From the NCBI GenBank assembly GCA_016124855.1, contig WGMX01000059.1:35016-99015 (forward strand): DNA of 64,000 nt, in the 5' to 3' direction. The DNA comes from Anaerolineaceae bacterium. Lineage in GTDB: Bacteria; Chloroflexota; Anaerolineae; Aggregatilineales; Phototrophicaceae. The notes under the pieces are model-generated. The model was not told the DNA's origin. It was given only the letters and a program-made list of their open reading frames with translations, and searched no databases. Positions 26,110 to 34,382 of this stretch are shown here, one piece after another (the first letter of the stretch is position 1; the number at the start of each line of letters is the position of its first letter). The translations under genes were made by a program, and so were the position numbers.

Positions 26110-26439
26110 CTAGCCAGCCAACTGTCCCACGTCCAAGCGGGCGATTTTGTCGCCTTGAATTTGGAATGTCCAAAAGGTTTTAAACTCGCCCCAGACATTG
26201 GAGTGAAACAGTGTGTTGACGGTCAGGCCGTTGTCTTGTTCGCTGAGAATGTCGATGATGCGCCCGTTGCCTTTGCCGAAGAGTTCTGTATCCGACCATT
26301 CGACGTAACTGCGACGGCTGCCGTCATCGGTGAGAACTGCATCGGGTACGAACAGCGCCAGCCACGCTTTGCGGTCACCGGCATGTAAAGCCGTAATGGC
26401 CGCTTTGACAATCGGGTGGCTGAGTTGTGCTCTATCCAT
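26110..26439 (-). CDS. SnoaL/NTF2-like protein
   Basis: A 109-residue cone-shaped alpha+beta barrel protein. The pattern of an N-terminal helix pair (HPIVKAAITALHAGDRKAWLALF), VPDAVLTDDG, and C-terminal strands (GEFKTFWTFQIQGDKIARLDVGQ) is that of SnoaL-like domains. The family includes isomerases, cyclases and small ligand binders. No catalytic role can be assigned. The start at 26439 has GGAAAA upstream; a longer frame to 26484 is less likely. Confidence 0.72.
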   Translation of the reverse strand: MDRAQLSHPIVKAAITALHAGDRKAWLALFVPDAVLTDDGSRRSYVEWSDTELFGKGNGRIIDILSEQDNGLTVNTLFHSNVWGEFKTFWTFQIQGDKIARLDVGQLAG

Positions 26440-26519
26440 GGATGGTTTTCCGATGATATTCAGACGGTGATGCAACTGTGCCATGAGGATAGGCGCTTGT
26501 CAAGCAGTGCAATCAAACA

Positions 26520-26549
26520 AAACAGGGCGAGTATGGACTCACCCTGTTT
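26520..26549 (-). terminator. terminator of the fasciclin gene
   Basis: A 13-bp stem with one G-T pair (AAACAGGGCGAGT / ACTCACCCTGTTT) and a four-base loop, 28 bases after the stop. The minus-strand side continues TGTTTGATT. Confidence 0.8.
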
Positions 26550-26577
26550 GATGACTTTTATACTTGTCTGGCAAGTG

Positions 26578-27618
26578 TTACATCGGGGGCAGCAGCACCG
26601 CGTCGATGACGTGGATCACGCCGTTGGAAGCGTCAATGTCGTGGGCGACAATCTTGACTGTGCCGTTGATGACCGGGTTGCCATCTGAGTCCAGTGAAAT
26701 GGTCAGGTCTTGGCCTTCAAGAGCGGTCGGCACTTTGATGCCATCCTTGGGCGCATCTGTGGCGGTCAAGGCCGCGCCGACATCGGCATAATCGACGGGA
26801 GCAGCAGGTGTATCACCCATCGCTTCGGAGACGTGGACGTGATAGAGCAGAATGCTGGTCAACTGCTTCTGGTCAGCCAGAACTGCTTTCAAGGTATCGG
26901 CAGGAACGGCGGCGAAAGCGGCATCGGTCGGGGCGAAAACGGTCAGTGTGGCGTCAGGATTAGATAAGGTTTCTAATACCGCAGGATCAGCAGCTTTAAC
27001 CGCGGTCAACAGGGTCGCAAATTCGGGCTTGTCTGTCATGCCAGCCGCATCGGTCACGATTTCAGCGACTGTCCTCGTTTCGGGCATAATCACGGTATCG
27101 ATGACATGGATGACACCATTCGAGGCTTCGATGTCCACCATCTTCAGGTCGAGCTTGGCACCATTAATGAGGATGTCGCCGGCTTCGTTCTTGGTAATGT
27201 CGATGTGTTGGCCTTGCAGCGTCTTGACGCTTACGGGGCTGCCATCAGCGGCATCTAACAGACCGACAACATCTTTGGACATCACTGCGCCGGGAACGAC
27301 ATGGAACAACAATATGTTGGTCAATAATTCTTGATCCGCCAAAACAGCCTTCAAGGTATCAGCAGGAATTGCGGCGAAGGCGGCATCAGTGGGCGCGAAA
27401 ACGGTGAGCTTGTCGCCATCGGCGTTGGAGAGGGCTTCCAAAACAGCAGGATCAGCGGCTTTGACGGCTGCCAGAAGGGTGGCGAATTCCGGATTAGCAC
27501 CGCTGGCGGATTGGACGACGATGTCAGCAATAGTGGGCTTGGCATCCTGCGCGAATGTTGGGGCTACTGCCAGCATCGCCATGACTATCATAACGATAAA
27601 AAGACTGAACTTACGCAT
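26578..27618 (-). CDS. secreted protein with two fasciclin (FAS1) domains
   Basis: A 346-residue protein with a signal peptide cut near TFAQD (residue 24) and two FAS1 repeats at about 28-178 and 182-346. Each has the H1 box (TVFAPTDAAFAAIPADTLKA and its near-identical partner) and the H2 region (NILLFHVVPG; SILLYHVHVS), and each ends with ASNGVIHVIDTVIMP or the equivalent. The two repeats are very similar at DNA level, which suggests internal duplication. FAS1 proteins mediate adhesion between cells or to a matrix. AAGGAG lies before ATG and a strong terminator follows, so it is a single-gene unit. Confidence 0.94.
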   Translation of the reverse strand: MRKFSLFIVMIVMAMLAVAPTFAQDAKPTIADIVVQSASGANPEFATLLAAVKAADPAVLEALSNADGDKLTVFAPTDAAFAAIPADTLKAVLADQELLTNILLFHVVPGAVMSKDVVGLLDAADGSPVSVKTLQGQHIDITKNEAGDILINGAKLDLKMVDIEASNGVIHVIDTVIMPETRTVAEIVTDAAGMTDKPEFATLLTAVKAADPAVLETLSNPDATLTVFAPTDAAFAAVPADTLKAVLADQKQLTSILLYHVHVSEAMGDTPAAPVDYADVGAALTATDAPKDGIKVPTALEGQDLTISLDSDGNPVINGTVKIVAHDIDASNGVIHVIDAVLLPPM

Positions 27619-28063
27619 TGATCGACTCCTTATTACAGTAAATTTATGTTCACGTTTTGTAGCGGTTTTGTGCAGCTACGTTGACTATAGTGGCATGAAT
27701 GCTTAAGCGGCAACCGAGAAAACCATTAGAGCGAAATTAGCCTGTTTGGATTTCGTTTCTCATTTTGTGAAGCTATTGAAACGATTCATACACCCCTTTT
27801 GGGCGACAGAAAATAGGCTGCCGAAGCCGTTTATTCCCGTTCCCGTTCTCATTTTTGGGCAATTCCCTTTTGAACTTGGCGCATAGAAATTGTGTTCTTG
27901 ACTTTTGATGAGACAGTTGCTAGAGTAATTTAACTTGTGTTTTGCAAGTGATTTGTGTCGATGGCTGGACACTTTGGGTTGTTCCCTCGTAAGCGCGTGA
28001 GGGAGCAATATCAAGGTGTGGGATTGCTAAAGGGTTTCGCGCGCATTCAGGAGGAGAAAGCAT
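27619..28063. other. gap without a recognisable gene
   Basis: About 445 bases between the divergent fasciclin and DHFR-like genes. AT-rich on the left, no repeat of the families seen elsewhere and no convincing reading frame. It should hold both promoters. Confidence 0.5.
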
Positions 28064-28618
28064 ATGAGAAAGCTGTGGGTAAAAGCGTGGATCACCTTTG
28101 ATGGTGTATTTGACGCAGATACGATGGGTTATTGGTGGGAAACGACGAACAGCCTTGATCGGATGCAGTACATTAAAGAGGAGTATTCAAAAGGCGATGC
28201 CTATCTGCTGGGGCGCGTGACCTATGAAATGTTGTGGCCGGGCTGGTCAACACAGACGACGGGTGACGGCCCCGGGCCAATCCTCAACCGGATGCACAAA
28301 TATGTGGTTTCGAATACGCTTTCGACTGCTCCGTGGAAAGAATCCACCATCATATCAGGCAATGTGGTTGAGGAGATCAGGAAACTGAAACAGCAGCCGG
28401 GTAAAGATATAATCATCGACGGCAGCGGCAGCCTCGTTCAATCCCTGATGGGAACGGGCTTGATTGACGAGTACCGGTTCTTAGTGCAGCCTTATGTCAT
28501 GGGAAAGGGACGGCGCTTCTTTCCAGAAGGGACAGCACAGATGCCGCTCAAGCTGGTTGAAAGCAAGCCGTTGAGTTTCGGATCGCTGGCTCTTGTCTAC
28601 CAGCCTGCCGACAAATAA
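28064..28618 (+). CDS. dihydrofolate reductase family (RibD C-terminal-like) protein
   Basis: A 184-residue protein of the DHFR/RibD-C fold. The N-terminal strand WVKAWITFDGVFD, the GDAYLLGRVTYEMLWPGW helix-strand unit, NRMHKYVVSNTL, IIIDGSGSLVQSLMGTGLIDEY and a C-terminal VMGKGRRFFPEG are typical of the YwjB/YyaP-type stand-alone family, which binds NADPH. True folate reduction is unlikely because the folate-site residues of FolA are absent. A very strong ribosome-binding site (AGGAGGAGAAAGCAT) precedes the ATG. It is a single gene. Confidence 0.88.
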   Translation: MRKLWVKAWITFDGVFDADTMGYWWETTNSLDRMQYIKEEYSKGDAYLLGRVTYEMLWPGWSTQTTGDGPGPILNRMHKYVVSNTLSTAPWKESTIISGNVVEEIRKLKQQPGKDIIIDGSGSLVQSLMGTGLIDEYRFLVQPYVMGKGRRFFPEGTAQMPLKLVESKPLSFGSLALVYQPADK

Positions 28619-28810
28619 GCTCTTAATTCATGGTACGCACTGACACCCTCACCCTAAATCCCTCTCCCTCAGGGCGAGGGATTTCCAATCCTCAGCGTTT
28701 TTTACTGCCCTTCATGCTGAAGGACGTTTCGCAGGGGGCTGAGTGTTCTGCGTAAGGCGATCTCTTAATTGCGCTGAAGCTAGGGACAGTTCATTTTGAG
28801 GTTTGATCCT

Positions 28811-29572
28811 CTAGTGGACCTGTCGAATGCGGCTGCCGATACCCACCAACACAATACTTAACAGATAGAGTGCGATCAAAGGCCCCATGACGAGCATCAT
28901 ATTGACTGGATCAACCGTCGGGGTAATGACGGCGGCGGCAATGGCTGAACCCACGACCGCGACGCGCCAATGGTGCATCAATTGGCGGCTTTGAACGACA
29001 GCGAACAGTGACAGGACAAAGAATGCCAGCGGGGTTTCGAAGGCAACGCCCATCCAGAACAACAGCGAGGTTACAAAGCCTAGATAATGGTCGGCTGTCC
29101 ATTCAGCACGGAAAATCGAGGTCTGGAAGTTGACTAGAAAGCCGAGGGCTGGCGGTATCAAGATGAACCATGCGAAGGCGATACCGACGAGGAATAAAAC
29201 GAATATGGGGGGGATTGAAACCAGCAACCATTTCTTTTCGCGACGAGTCAAACCGGGCAAGATGAACATTAAGAGTTCATAGGTTATGACTGGAATTGCC
29301 AGTGATGCGCCGACCAGAATCGCGACACGGAAATATTGGACAATGCCGCCGGTTGGGTCAAGCACGATGAAGGCGCGACCGTAGGGTTCGCTGATAAATT
29401 TCAGTACGGGTGTCGCGACGGCTACACCCGCAAGCGTACCGATTACGAGGGCGAAGGCGGATACAAATAAACGGCGGCGCAGTTCATCCAAATGGTCGAA
29501 TAGCCCCATTTGCGCGCCTTCACCATCGGGAATAAGGGGCTGCTGAGGTTGCAGTTGGATTTCGGCGCTCAT
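28811..29572 (-). CDS. tatC: twin-arginine translocase subunit TatC
   Basis: A 253-residue membrane protein with six helices. The cytosolic N-terminus has MGLFDHLDELRRRLFVSAF, the Tat signal-peptide binding motif, followed by FISEPYGRAF and YELLMFILPGLTRREKKWL, and the later PTVDPVNMMLVMGPLIALY segment typical of TatC. It recognises folded proteins with RR signal peptides. The start at 29572 overlaps the stop of the tatB-like gene by four bases (ATGA), with AGGTGG upstream. It closes a cluster of tatA, tatB-like and two Tat-substrate genes, all on the minus strand. Confidence 0.96.
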   Translation of the reverse strand: MSAEIQLQPQQPLIPDGEGAQMGLFDHLDELRRRLFVSAFALVIGTLAGVAVATPVLKFISEPYGRAFIVLDPTGGIVQYFRVAILVGASLAIPVITYELLMFILPGLTRREKKWLLVSIPPIFVLFLVGIAFAWFILIPPALGFLVNFQTSIFRAEWTADHYLGFVTSLLFWMGVAFETPLAFFVLSLFAVVQSRQLMHHWRVAVVGSAIAAAVITPTVDPVNMMLVMGPLIALYLLSIVLVGIGSRIRQVH

Positions 29573-29937
29573 GAGGCCACCTTTTCTTCTTGTACCGTAT
29601 CCTGCGCCTGCTTGATTTCCGTGCTGACATCGTTCATGACGTCCTGTACAGGGGCGGTGATGCCTGCCCAAACATTGGCCGCTGGATTGGTAAAGGTTGT
29701 GATGTGCTGGTTGAGGTCGGCGCGGGTGGGCATGGTTTTGGGAAGCTGCACGTCCATGCCTGCTTCGTCCAGTTCTTTTTGAACACCGTCCATGACGTCA
29801 GCCCAGATCGAGCGGAATTTAGCGACGTACTGCCCCAGCACATACGCCCACTGAATCATGCGTTTAGGGCCAGCGACGATGAGCATAATGATGAGAATGG
29901 CGGCTAACTCCGCGCCACCAACACCGAAAATTTCCAT
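29569..29937 (-). CDS. TatA/TatB-type translocase subunit
   Basis: A 122-residue protein with one N-terminal membrane helix (MEIFGVGGAELAAILIIML), the hinge VAGPKRM and a long amphipathic helix (about 25-60), then a polar tail. The G-x-G-x-x-E-L start and G-P-K/R hinge are those of TatA/TatB; the length and the tail favour a TatB role in the substrate receptor with TatC, with which it is translationally coupled. The tail is rich in Gln, Glu and Asp and carries no further domain. Confidence 0.85.
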   Translation of the reverse strand: MEIFGVGGAELAAILIIMLIVAGPKRMIQWAYVLGQYVAKFRSIWADVMDGVQKELDEAGMDVQLPKTMPTRADLNQHITTFTNPAANVWAGITAPVQDVMNDVSTEIKQAQDTVQEEKVAS

Positions 29938-30143
29938 GATGATTCATCCTTGCTTGTGAGACGATCCGGGTATTGGACAAGAGAAGGTCGAAGGCGTACG
30001 GTTGCGTTGTGACGAACAGGCTGTTTCTCATCTCTATAACAAGGGGGAATTGTAGAGATGACTTTCGTTTAATGTACCGCGTCCGCCGCTTGTAGAACCG
30101 GGTCTTCAATCTCTTGCCCAAAATCCGAACCGCGAATAACGAT

Positions 30144-30311
30144 TTATTCGATGTCGTCGGATTTGCTGCCATTGGCGGCATCGGTCATGCCTTTGCGGAA
30201 ATTGGCGACGGCTGTACCGAGTTCGCCGCCGATCTTACCGACGCGGCCTACGCCGAAGAGTAAGATGACGATCACCAGAATGATGATGAGTTCTGTTGGC
30301 CCGAGGCTCAT
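30144..30311 (-). CDS. tatA: twin-arginine translocase subunit TatA
   Basis: A 55-residue protein read directly from the minus strand: MSLGPTELIIILVIVILLFG, then VGRVGKIGGELGTAVANFRK and a short acidic tail SDDIE. The G-P-T-E-L start, single membrane helix, F-G hinge and amphipathic helix with the F-R-K-G element are diagnostic of TatA, the pore-forming subunit. AAGGAG lies eight bases before ATG. It is 206 bases upstream of the tatB-like gene and downstream of the ferritin-like gene at 30498, separated from it by a REP-like repeat. Confidence 0.95.
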   Translation of the reverse strand: MSLGPTELIIILVIVILLFGVGRVGKIGGELGTAVANFRKGMTDAANGSKSDDIE

Positions 30312-30445
30312 GATGGTTACTCCTTAATGACTGCATGTTGAAGGCAGAGATGAAACAGAAAAGTATTATTGTGGTCACACGATAAGGGATGAAATACCCC
30401 TAACCCCAACCCTTCCCCCATAGCAACGGGGGAAGGGAGAAATAC

Positions 30446-30472
30446 GGGAGGGTCACAGACCCTTCCCTGCGA
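30446..30472. repeat. REP-like hairpin with CTGCGA foot
   Basis: GGGAGGGTC and GACCCTTCCC form an imperfect stem around ACA, followed by TGCGA. It is preceded (30398-30445) by CCCTAACCCCAACCCTTCCC and CGGGGGAAGGGAGAAATACG, a module shared with 23047-23094. Confidence 0.6.
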
Positions 30473-30497
30473 AACGTAATTTGGAAATAGGATTTGA

Positions 30498-31502
30498 TTA
30501 GACGCTGGGCAAGGTGGTGCAATCGCCGCTGGCCTTGACCACGTCGGAACGGACGAAGCCGCCGCCGGACAGACGATACCAAGCCTTACCGTCAGCGCCC
30601 ATCTTCATGCCGTCAACCGCCATTGATTTGCCCGCGCCGAGTGAACCCATTGAGGACGAGTCGGTGCTGGCATCGGAGCGAATGTTGACGGCTGAGCTGG
30701 CCGTAACCATGCACGTGCCGCTCGCCATCGCGTCGGTTGTGGCCGCGGGTTCCATTGCGGCTGCGATTGCCGCATAAGGCTTGACGGTGGTGTCATACTT
30801 GAGGCCATTGGCTTCGGCGCGAATCTTGGCGATGTCGTCGGCTGTTGGGGGCATGACCGGGCCAATGAATTTGCCGAGGCTGTCGTCTGCTGGCTTGCCA
30901 TCCAAGAAGGGTTGCAGAACCGGCACAGCATCGCTGACATTATGCAGCGTGTACTGGGCATAGCTGATGTTGTTGGGCAGGCTGCCGCCGATATCACGCA
31001 CCAGCATACGATGTTCGGCTTCAACAGCGGCGATCTGGGCGGCGGTCACAGCGAACTGCGGTGCGCCGGCATTCGAAAACGCGCGGGTTGCTGCCAGATA
31101 GGCACCGACGAAGGCGGTTTCCGCCACTTCAGAGACAGCGGCGAATAAGGCTTTGTCGCTGAACAGTTTTTCAGGGACATAGAACTCGGTCACAACAGGC
31201 TTCGCGCCCAGTGATTGCAGCAGTTCCAAGTGATCTTGCTCGGCAATGAAAGCGGCCTTCAAGTAGGCGACATCGCCCGCATCCAAACCCAAAGCGGATG
31301 CGCCGTTGATCGCTCCCAAGTAATGGGTGGTGGCGAACAATTCAGCGGTTGACGCGAGATTGATGATGGTTGTCGTATCATCATCCTTCATGTCTTGTCC
31401 GAGTACGCGGCTGAAGCCGAAAATCTGATTGAAGCTGAGGAATGCGCCACCACCGAGGAGAGCGCTGCCTTTAAGTACTGTACGACGGGATACGTTTGCC
31501 AT
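30498..31502 (-). CDS. Tat-exported ferritin-like protein with C-terminal SH3 domain
   Basis: A 334-residue protein with a twin-arginine signal (SRRTVLKGSALLGGGAFLSF, residues 5-24). Residues about 40-245 are a ferritin-like four-helix domain with candidate diiron or metal ligands in TAELFATTHY, FIAEQDHLELLQ and AAVEAEHRMLVRDIG. Residues about 262-334 form a bacterial SH3 domain (SAVNIRSDASTDSSSMGSL, AWYRLSGGGFVRSDVV). The domain pairing suggests wall binding outside the cell. Its shorter paralogue lies just upstream and the Tat genes just downstream, so transporter and likely substrates are clustered. Enzymatic role is unknown. Confidence 0.88.
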   Translation of the reverse strand: MANVSRRTVLKGSALLGGGAFLSFNQIFGFSRVLGQDMKDDDTTTIINLASTAELFATTHYLGAINGASALGLDAGDVAYLKAAFIAEQDHLELLQSLGAKPVVTEFYVPEKLFSDKALFAAVSEVAETAFVGAYLAATRAFSNAGAPQFAVTAAQIAAVEAEHRMLVRDIGGSLPNNISYAQYTLHNVSDAVPVLQPFLDGKPADDSLGKFIGPVMPPTADDIAKIRAEANGLKYDTTVKPYAAIAAAMEPAATTDAMASGTCMVTASSAVNIRSDASTDSSSMGSLGAGKSMAVDGMKMGADGKAWYRLSGGGFVRSDVVKASGDCTTLPSV

Positions 31503-31747
31503 TTTGAAATCACCTTTATGGTTAGTCGCAGCCGGTTGGAACCCAAGCGACGGCGATCAAGGATTGCGTGTTAAACAGGTTTCAAAGATGGTTTCGCAGC
31601 AACTGAGGTTATAATGAGGCTGCTTGCGAAACATTCTTGCTTCGTGAGACTGAGGGGAGAGGCCACCATCCGACCAAAGAGAATGGCTTCTTCCCGCTGC
31701 GTAAAACTTTGCTACCGGATTTCTCTCCGACCGTTCAGTTTCCGAAT

Positions 31748-32515
31748 TTACATAGCATCCATCGCGGCGAACGGCTTGACCGATTCGTCATATTTCAAAG
31801 CGGCGATTTCCGCGCGAACCTTCTTGATGTCATCAGCGGTTGGCGGCATGACCGGGCCAACGAACTTACCGAGGCTGTCGTCGGCAGGCTTGCCATCGAG
31901 GAACGGCTGAAGAACCGGTACGGCATCCGAAACATTGTGCAGCGTGAACTGCGCATAGCTGATGTTGTTGGGGAGCTTGCCGCCGATTTCACGAGCTAAG
32001 GCGCGGTGTTCGGCTTCAACAGCGGCGATCTGGGCGGTGGTCACGGCGTATTTGGTGGTGTCTGCCGAGGCCGAGAAAATGCGAGTGGCTGCCAGATAAG
32101 CACCGACGAAAGCGGTTTCGGCAACTTCAGTGACGGCAGAGAACAAGGCTTTGTCGCTGAACAATTTTTCAGGCACGTAGAACTCGGTCACGACCGGTTT
32201 TGCCCCCAGCGATTGCAGCAGTTCCAAGTGATCTTGTTCCGCGAGGAAACCGGCCTTCAGATAGGCAATTTCTGCGCCGGTCAAACCCATATCAGACGCG
32301 CCATTGATGGCTGCCAGATAATGGGTGGTGGCGAACAATTCGGCGGTGGAAGCGAGGTTGATGATGGTCGCCAGATCGTCATCCTTCATATCCTGACCAA
32401 ATACGCGGCTGAAACCGAAGATCTGGTTGAAGCCGAGCATGGCACCGGTTCCGAGTGCCGCGCCACCCTTGAGAAAAGTACGACGTGATAGGTTCTTTGA
32501 GATTAAGTCAGACAT
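31748..32515 (-). CDS. Tat-exported ferritin-like protein
   Basis: A 255-residue paralogue of the next gene, with a twin-arginine signal (LSRRTFLKGGAALGTGAM) and the same ferritin-like domain: TAELFATTHYLAAINGASD, GFLAEQDHLELLQSLGAKP and AAVEAEHRALAREIGGKLP. It ends at the conserved FAAMDAM and lacks the SH3 domain of its neighbour, so the two differ in the way they could be retained at the cell surface. AAGGAG precedes the ATG. DNA identity between the two is high in the central region, pointing to a tandem duplication. Confidence 0.88.
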   Translation of the reverse strand: MSDLISKNLSRRTFLKGGAALGTGAMLGFNQIFGFSRVFGQDMKDDDLATIINLASTAELFATTHYLAAINGASDMGLTGAEIAYLKAGFLAEQDHLELLQSLGAKPVVTEFYVPEKLFSDKALFSAVTEVAETAFVGAYLAATRIFSASADTTKYAVTTAQIAAVEAEHRALAREIGGKLPNNISYAQFTLHNVSDAVPVLQPFLDGKPADDSLGKFVGPVMPPTADDIKKVRAEIAALKYDESVKPFAAMDAM

Positions 32516-32717
32516 TCAGATTTCTCCTTGAAATAATGTGTGTTCTTCGTATCCCCTAAAAGCGATACAGCCATAGATTCGTCAGAATGTCGGGCAGCGG
32601 ATGTATGGAATGGTTATGTCTCATCAGACACTCATATAGGCGAAGCCCATTAAAAATGCTACAGTCAAGGATATATACTGCATCTTTGACGTATAAATTT
32701 TTAAGGAAGCGTTTTGA

Positions 32718-34304
32718 ATGGCTACAGTTGAACAACGAAACCTGTACGACGAAGTTCCCTATCCCGATTTAGTCTTTGCGCAGACGCATCCGGCGCTGCT
32801 GTCAATGCTGGGGCAACTGTTAGGAATGTCACCCGCGCCTGCCGAAAAATGCCGCGTACTGGAAATAGGCACGGCTGGAGGAGGCAATATTCTGCCGATG
32901 GCGGCAGTACTACCCAACAGCACCTTTGTTGGCTTTGATTACTCCATCGTCCAAATTGAGCGGGCAAAGGCTGTTGTTCGTGAGACTGGACTGACGAATA
33001 TCACCTTTCATCACATGAATATCATGGATGTCACGCCGGAGTTCGGTCAGTTTGATTACATCATCGCACATGGCATTTACTCGTGGGTTCCGCCTGAGGT
33101 ACAGGATAAGGTACTGGACATCTGCAAGCGCAACCTCGCACCACAAGGCATTGCGTATATTAGCTACAACACCTATCCCGGCTGGCATATGCTGGATATT
33201 GTCCGTAACCAGATGCTTTACCGCACCCGCAATATCCCGAATAACAGTGAAAAAGCGCAGAAGGGTCAAGAGTGGATCGAGTTTATGGCACATGTTTTGA
33301 CCAATCATACGGACGCGACCTATACCTCGGCCTTTGAAACTTACCTTGGTTTTCGGTCACTCCAACTCTCTAATTTGGAAGAATCGGCAGTGCTTCACGA
33401 GGAACTGGAAACGTACAACCAACCGCTTTACTTCCACCAGTTCGTCGAGCGGGCTGAAGGCCACGATTTGCAATATTTAGTCGAGTCGGAATTCCCAACC
33501 GTCATGCCCACCGGCTTAACCAAAGAGGTGACGGATTATCTCAGTAAAATCGTGCAAACGCCGATTGAATTGGAACAGTATTATGACTTTTTACACAACC
33601 GCACCTTCCGCCGAACGCTGCTCTGCCATGCAGATGTCAAAGTAGAACGGCGTATCAACAGCGCATTGGTGCCAAAGTTTTACATTAGTTCAAACTCTGT
33701 GCCTAACACGACGGATGCAGAAAAGGAGCGAGGTATTGAGAGCTTTACAGGAACGGATGGCAGTAAATTCTCGACTGATCATCCGCTGACTAAAGCCGCC
33801 TTTCATTGTTTGGTTGAGGCATTACCGTTGAGGCTGACTTTTGGTGATCTCATCCGGCGGGCGCAATCCCGTCTCACAGGCGTCAAACTGACGGATGATG
33901 ACGCGACTCTATTGGCGGGCAACCTGCTGAAAGCCTTTTCATACAGTGATAAATTGATGCAGTTTCACAGCTTTGCCCCACAGATGACCACCACCGTCAG
34001 TGAGCGTCCTTTAGCTACCGAGTTGGCTCGTTTCCAAGCTTTACGCGGTACAGTCGTGGTCAATTTGCTGCATCTACAAACTGATATAAATAATTTCACC
34101 CGTTTGGTGCTGACGAATCTGGATGGCGATAATACCTACGATGAACTGCTGGATTTTCTGGTTAAGCTAGCCCAAGCAGGCGAAATCAATCTTCCGAGCA
34201 CGGATCAAATACCCAAAACGCCGGAGGAAATACGGCAATCACTGGCAGGACAACTGGACGCCACACTTCAGCGGTTGGCTTCATTAGGCATGTTGGTGGC
34301 GTGA
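32718..34304 (+). CDS. SAM methyltransferase with regulatory domain
   Basis: A 528-residue protein. Residues about 40-190 are a class I methyltransferase domain (VLEIGTAGGGNILPMAAVLP, FVGFDYSIVQIERAK, FDYIIAHGIYSWVPPEVQD). Residues about 215-300 match the methyltransferase regulatory domain seen in this group (FHQFVERAEGHDLQYLVESE), and the C-terminal part (about 345-525) is a winged-helix-like PKMT-type region. Such proteins are suspected protein-lysine methyltransferases, shown for some rickettsial surface proteins; here that is inference. AAGGAAG precedes the ATG. A bidirectional terminator follows. Confidence 0.87.
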   Translation: MATVEQRNLYDEVPYPDLVFAQTHPALLSMLGQLLGMSPAPAEKCRVLEIGTAGGGNILPMAAVLPNSTFVGFDYSIVQIERAKAVVRETGLTNITFHHMNIMDVTPEFGQFDYIIAHGIYSWVPPEVQDKVLDICKRNLAPQGIAYISYNTYPGWHMLDIVRNQMLYRTRNIPNNSEKAQKGQEWIEFMAHVLTNHTDATYTSAFETYLGFRSLQLSNLEESAVLHEELETYNQPLYFHQFVERAEGHDLQYLVESEFPTVMPTGLTKEVTDYLSKIVQTPIELEQYYDFLHNRTFRRTLLCHADVKVERRINSALVPKFYISSNSVPNTTDAEKERGIESFTGTDGSKFSTDHPLTKAAFHCLVEALPLRLTFGDLIRRAQSRLTGVKLTDDDATLLAGNLLKAFSYSDKLMQFHSFAPQMTTTVSERPLATELARFQALRGTVVVNLLHLQTDINNFTRLVLTNLDGDNTYDELLDFLVKLAQAGEINLPSTDQIPKTPEEIRQSLAGQLDATLQRLASLGMLVA

Positions 34305-34320
34305 ATGGAGTCATAGGAAT

Positions 34321-34351
34321 AAAAAACGGGAGCATGTGTATGTTCCCGTTT
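34321..34351. terminator. bidirectional terminator
   Basis: Stem AAACGGGA / TCCCGTTT with a 12-base loop that can itself pair CAT/ATG. Left flank AAAAAA gives a U-run for the minus-strand gene at 34383; TTTG on the right serves the plus-strand methyltransferase gene. Confidence 0.8.
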
Positions 34352-34382
34352 GTATCATTCCCAAATTGACCCATCGCTCGAC

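Noticed and set aside
27760..28014. 84-codon minus-strand frame in the gap before the DHFR-like gene
   Set aside because: Low-complexity, no start signal, no recognisable pattern; treated as chance.
28640..28690. CTCACCCTAAATCCCTCTCC-type stretch as a terminator
   Set aside because: Only a weak CCCTC/GAGGG pairing without a T-run; more like a worn repeat.
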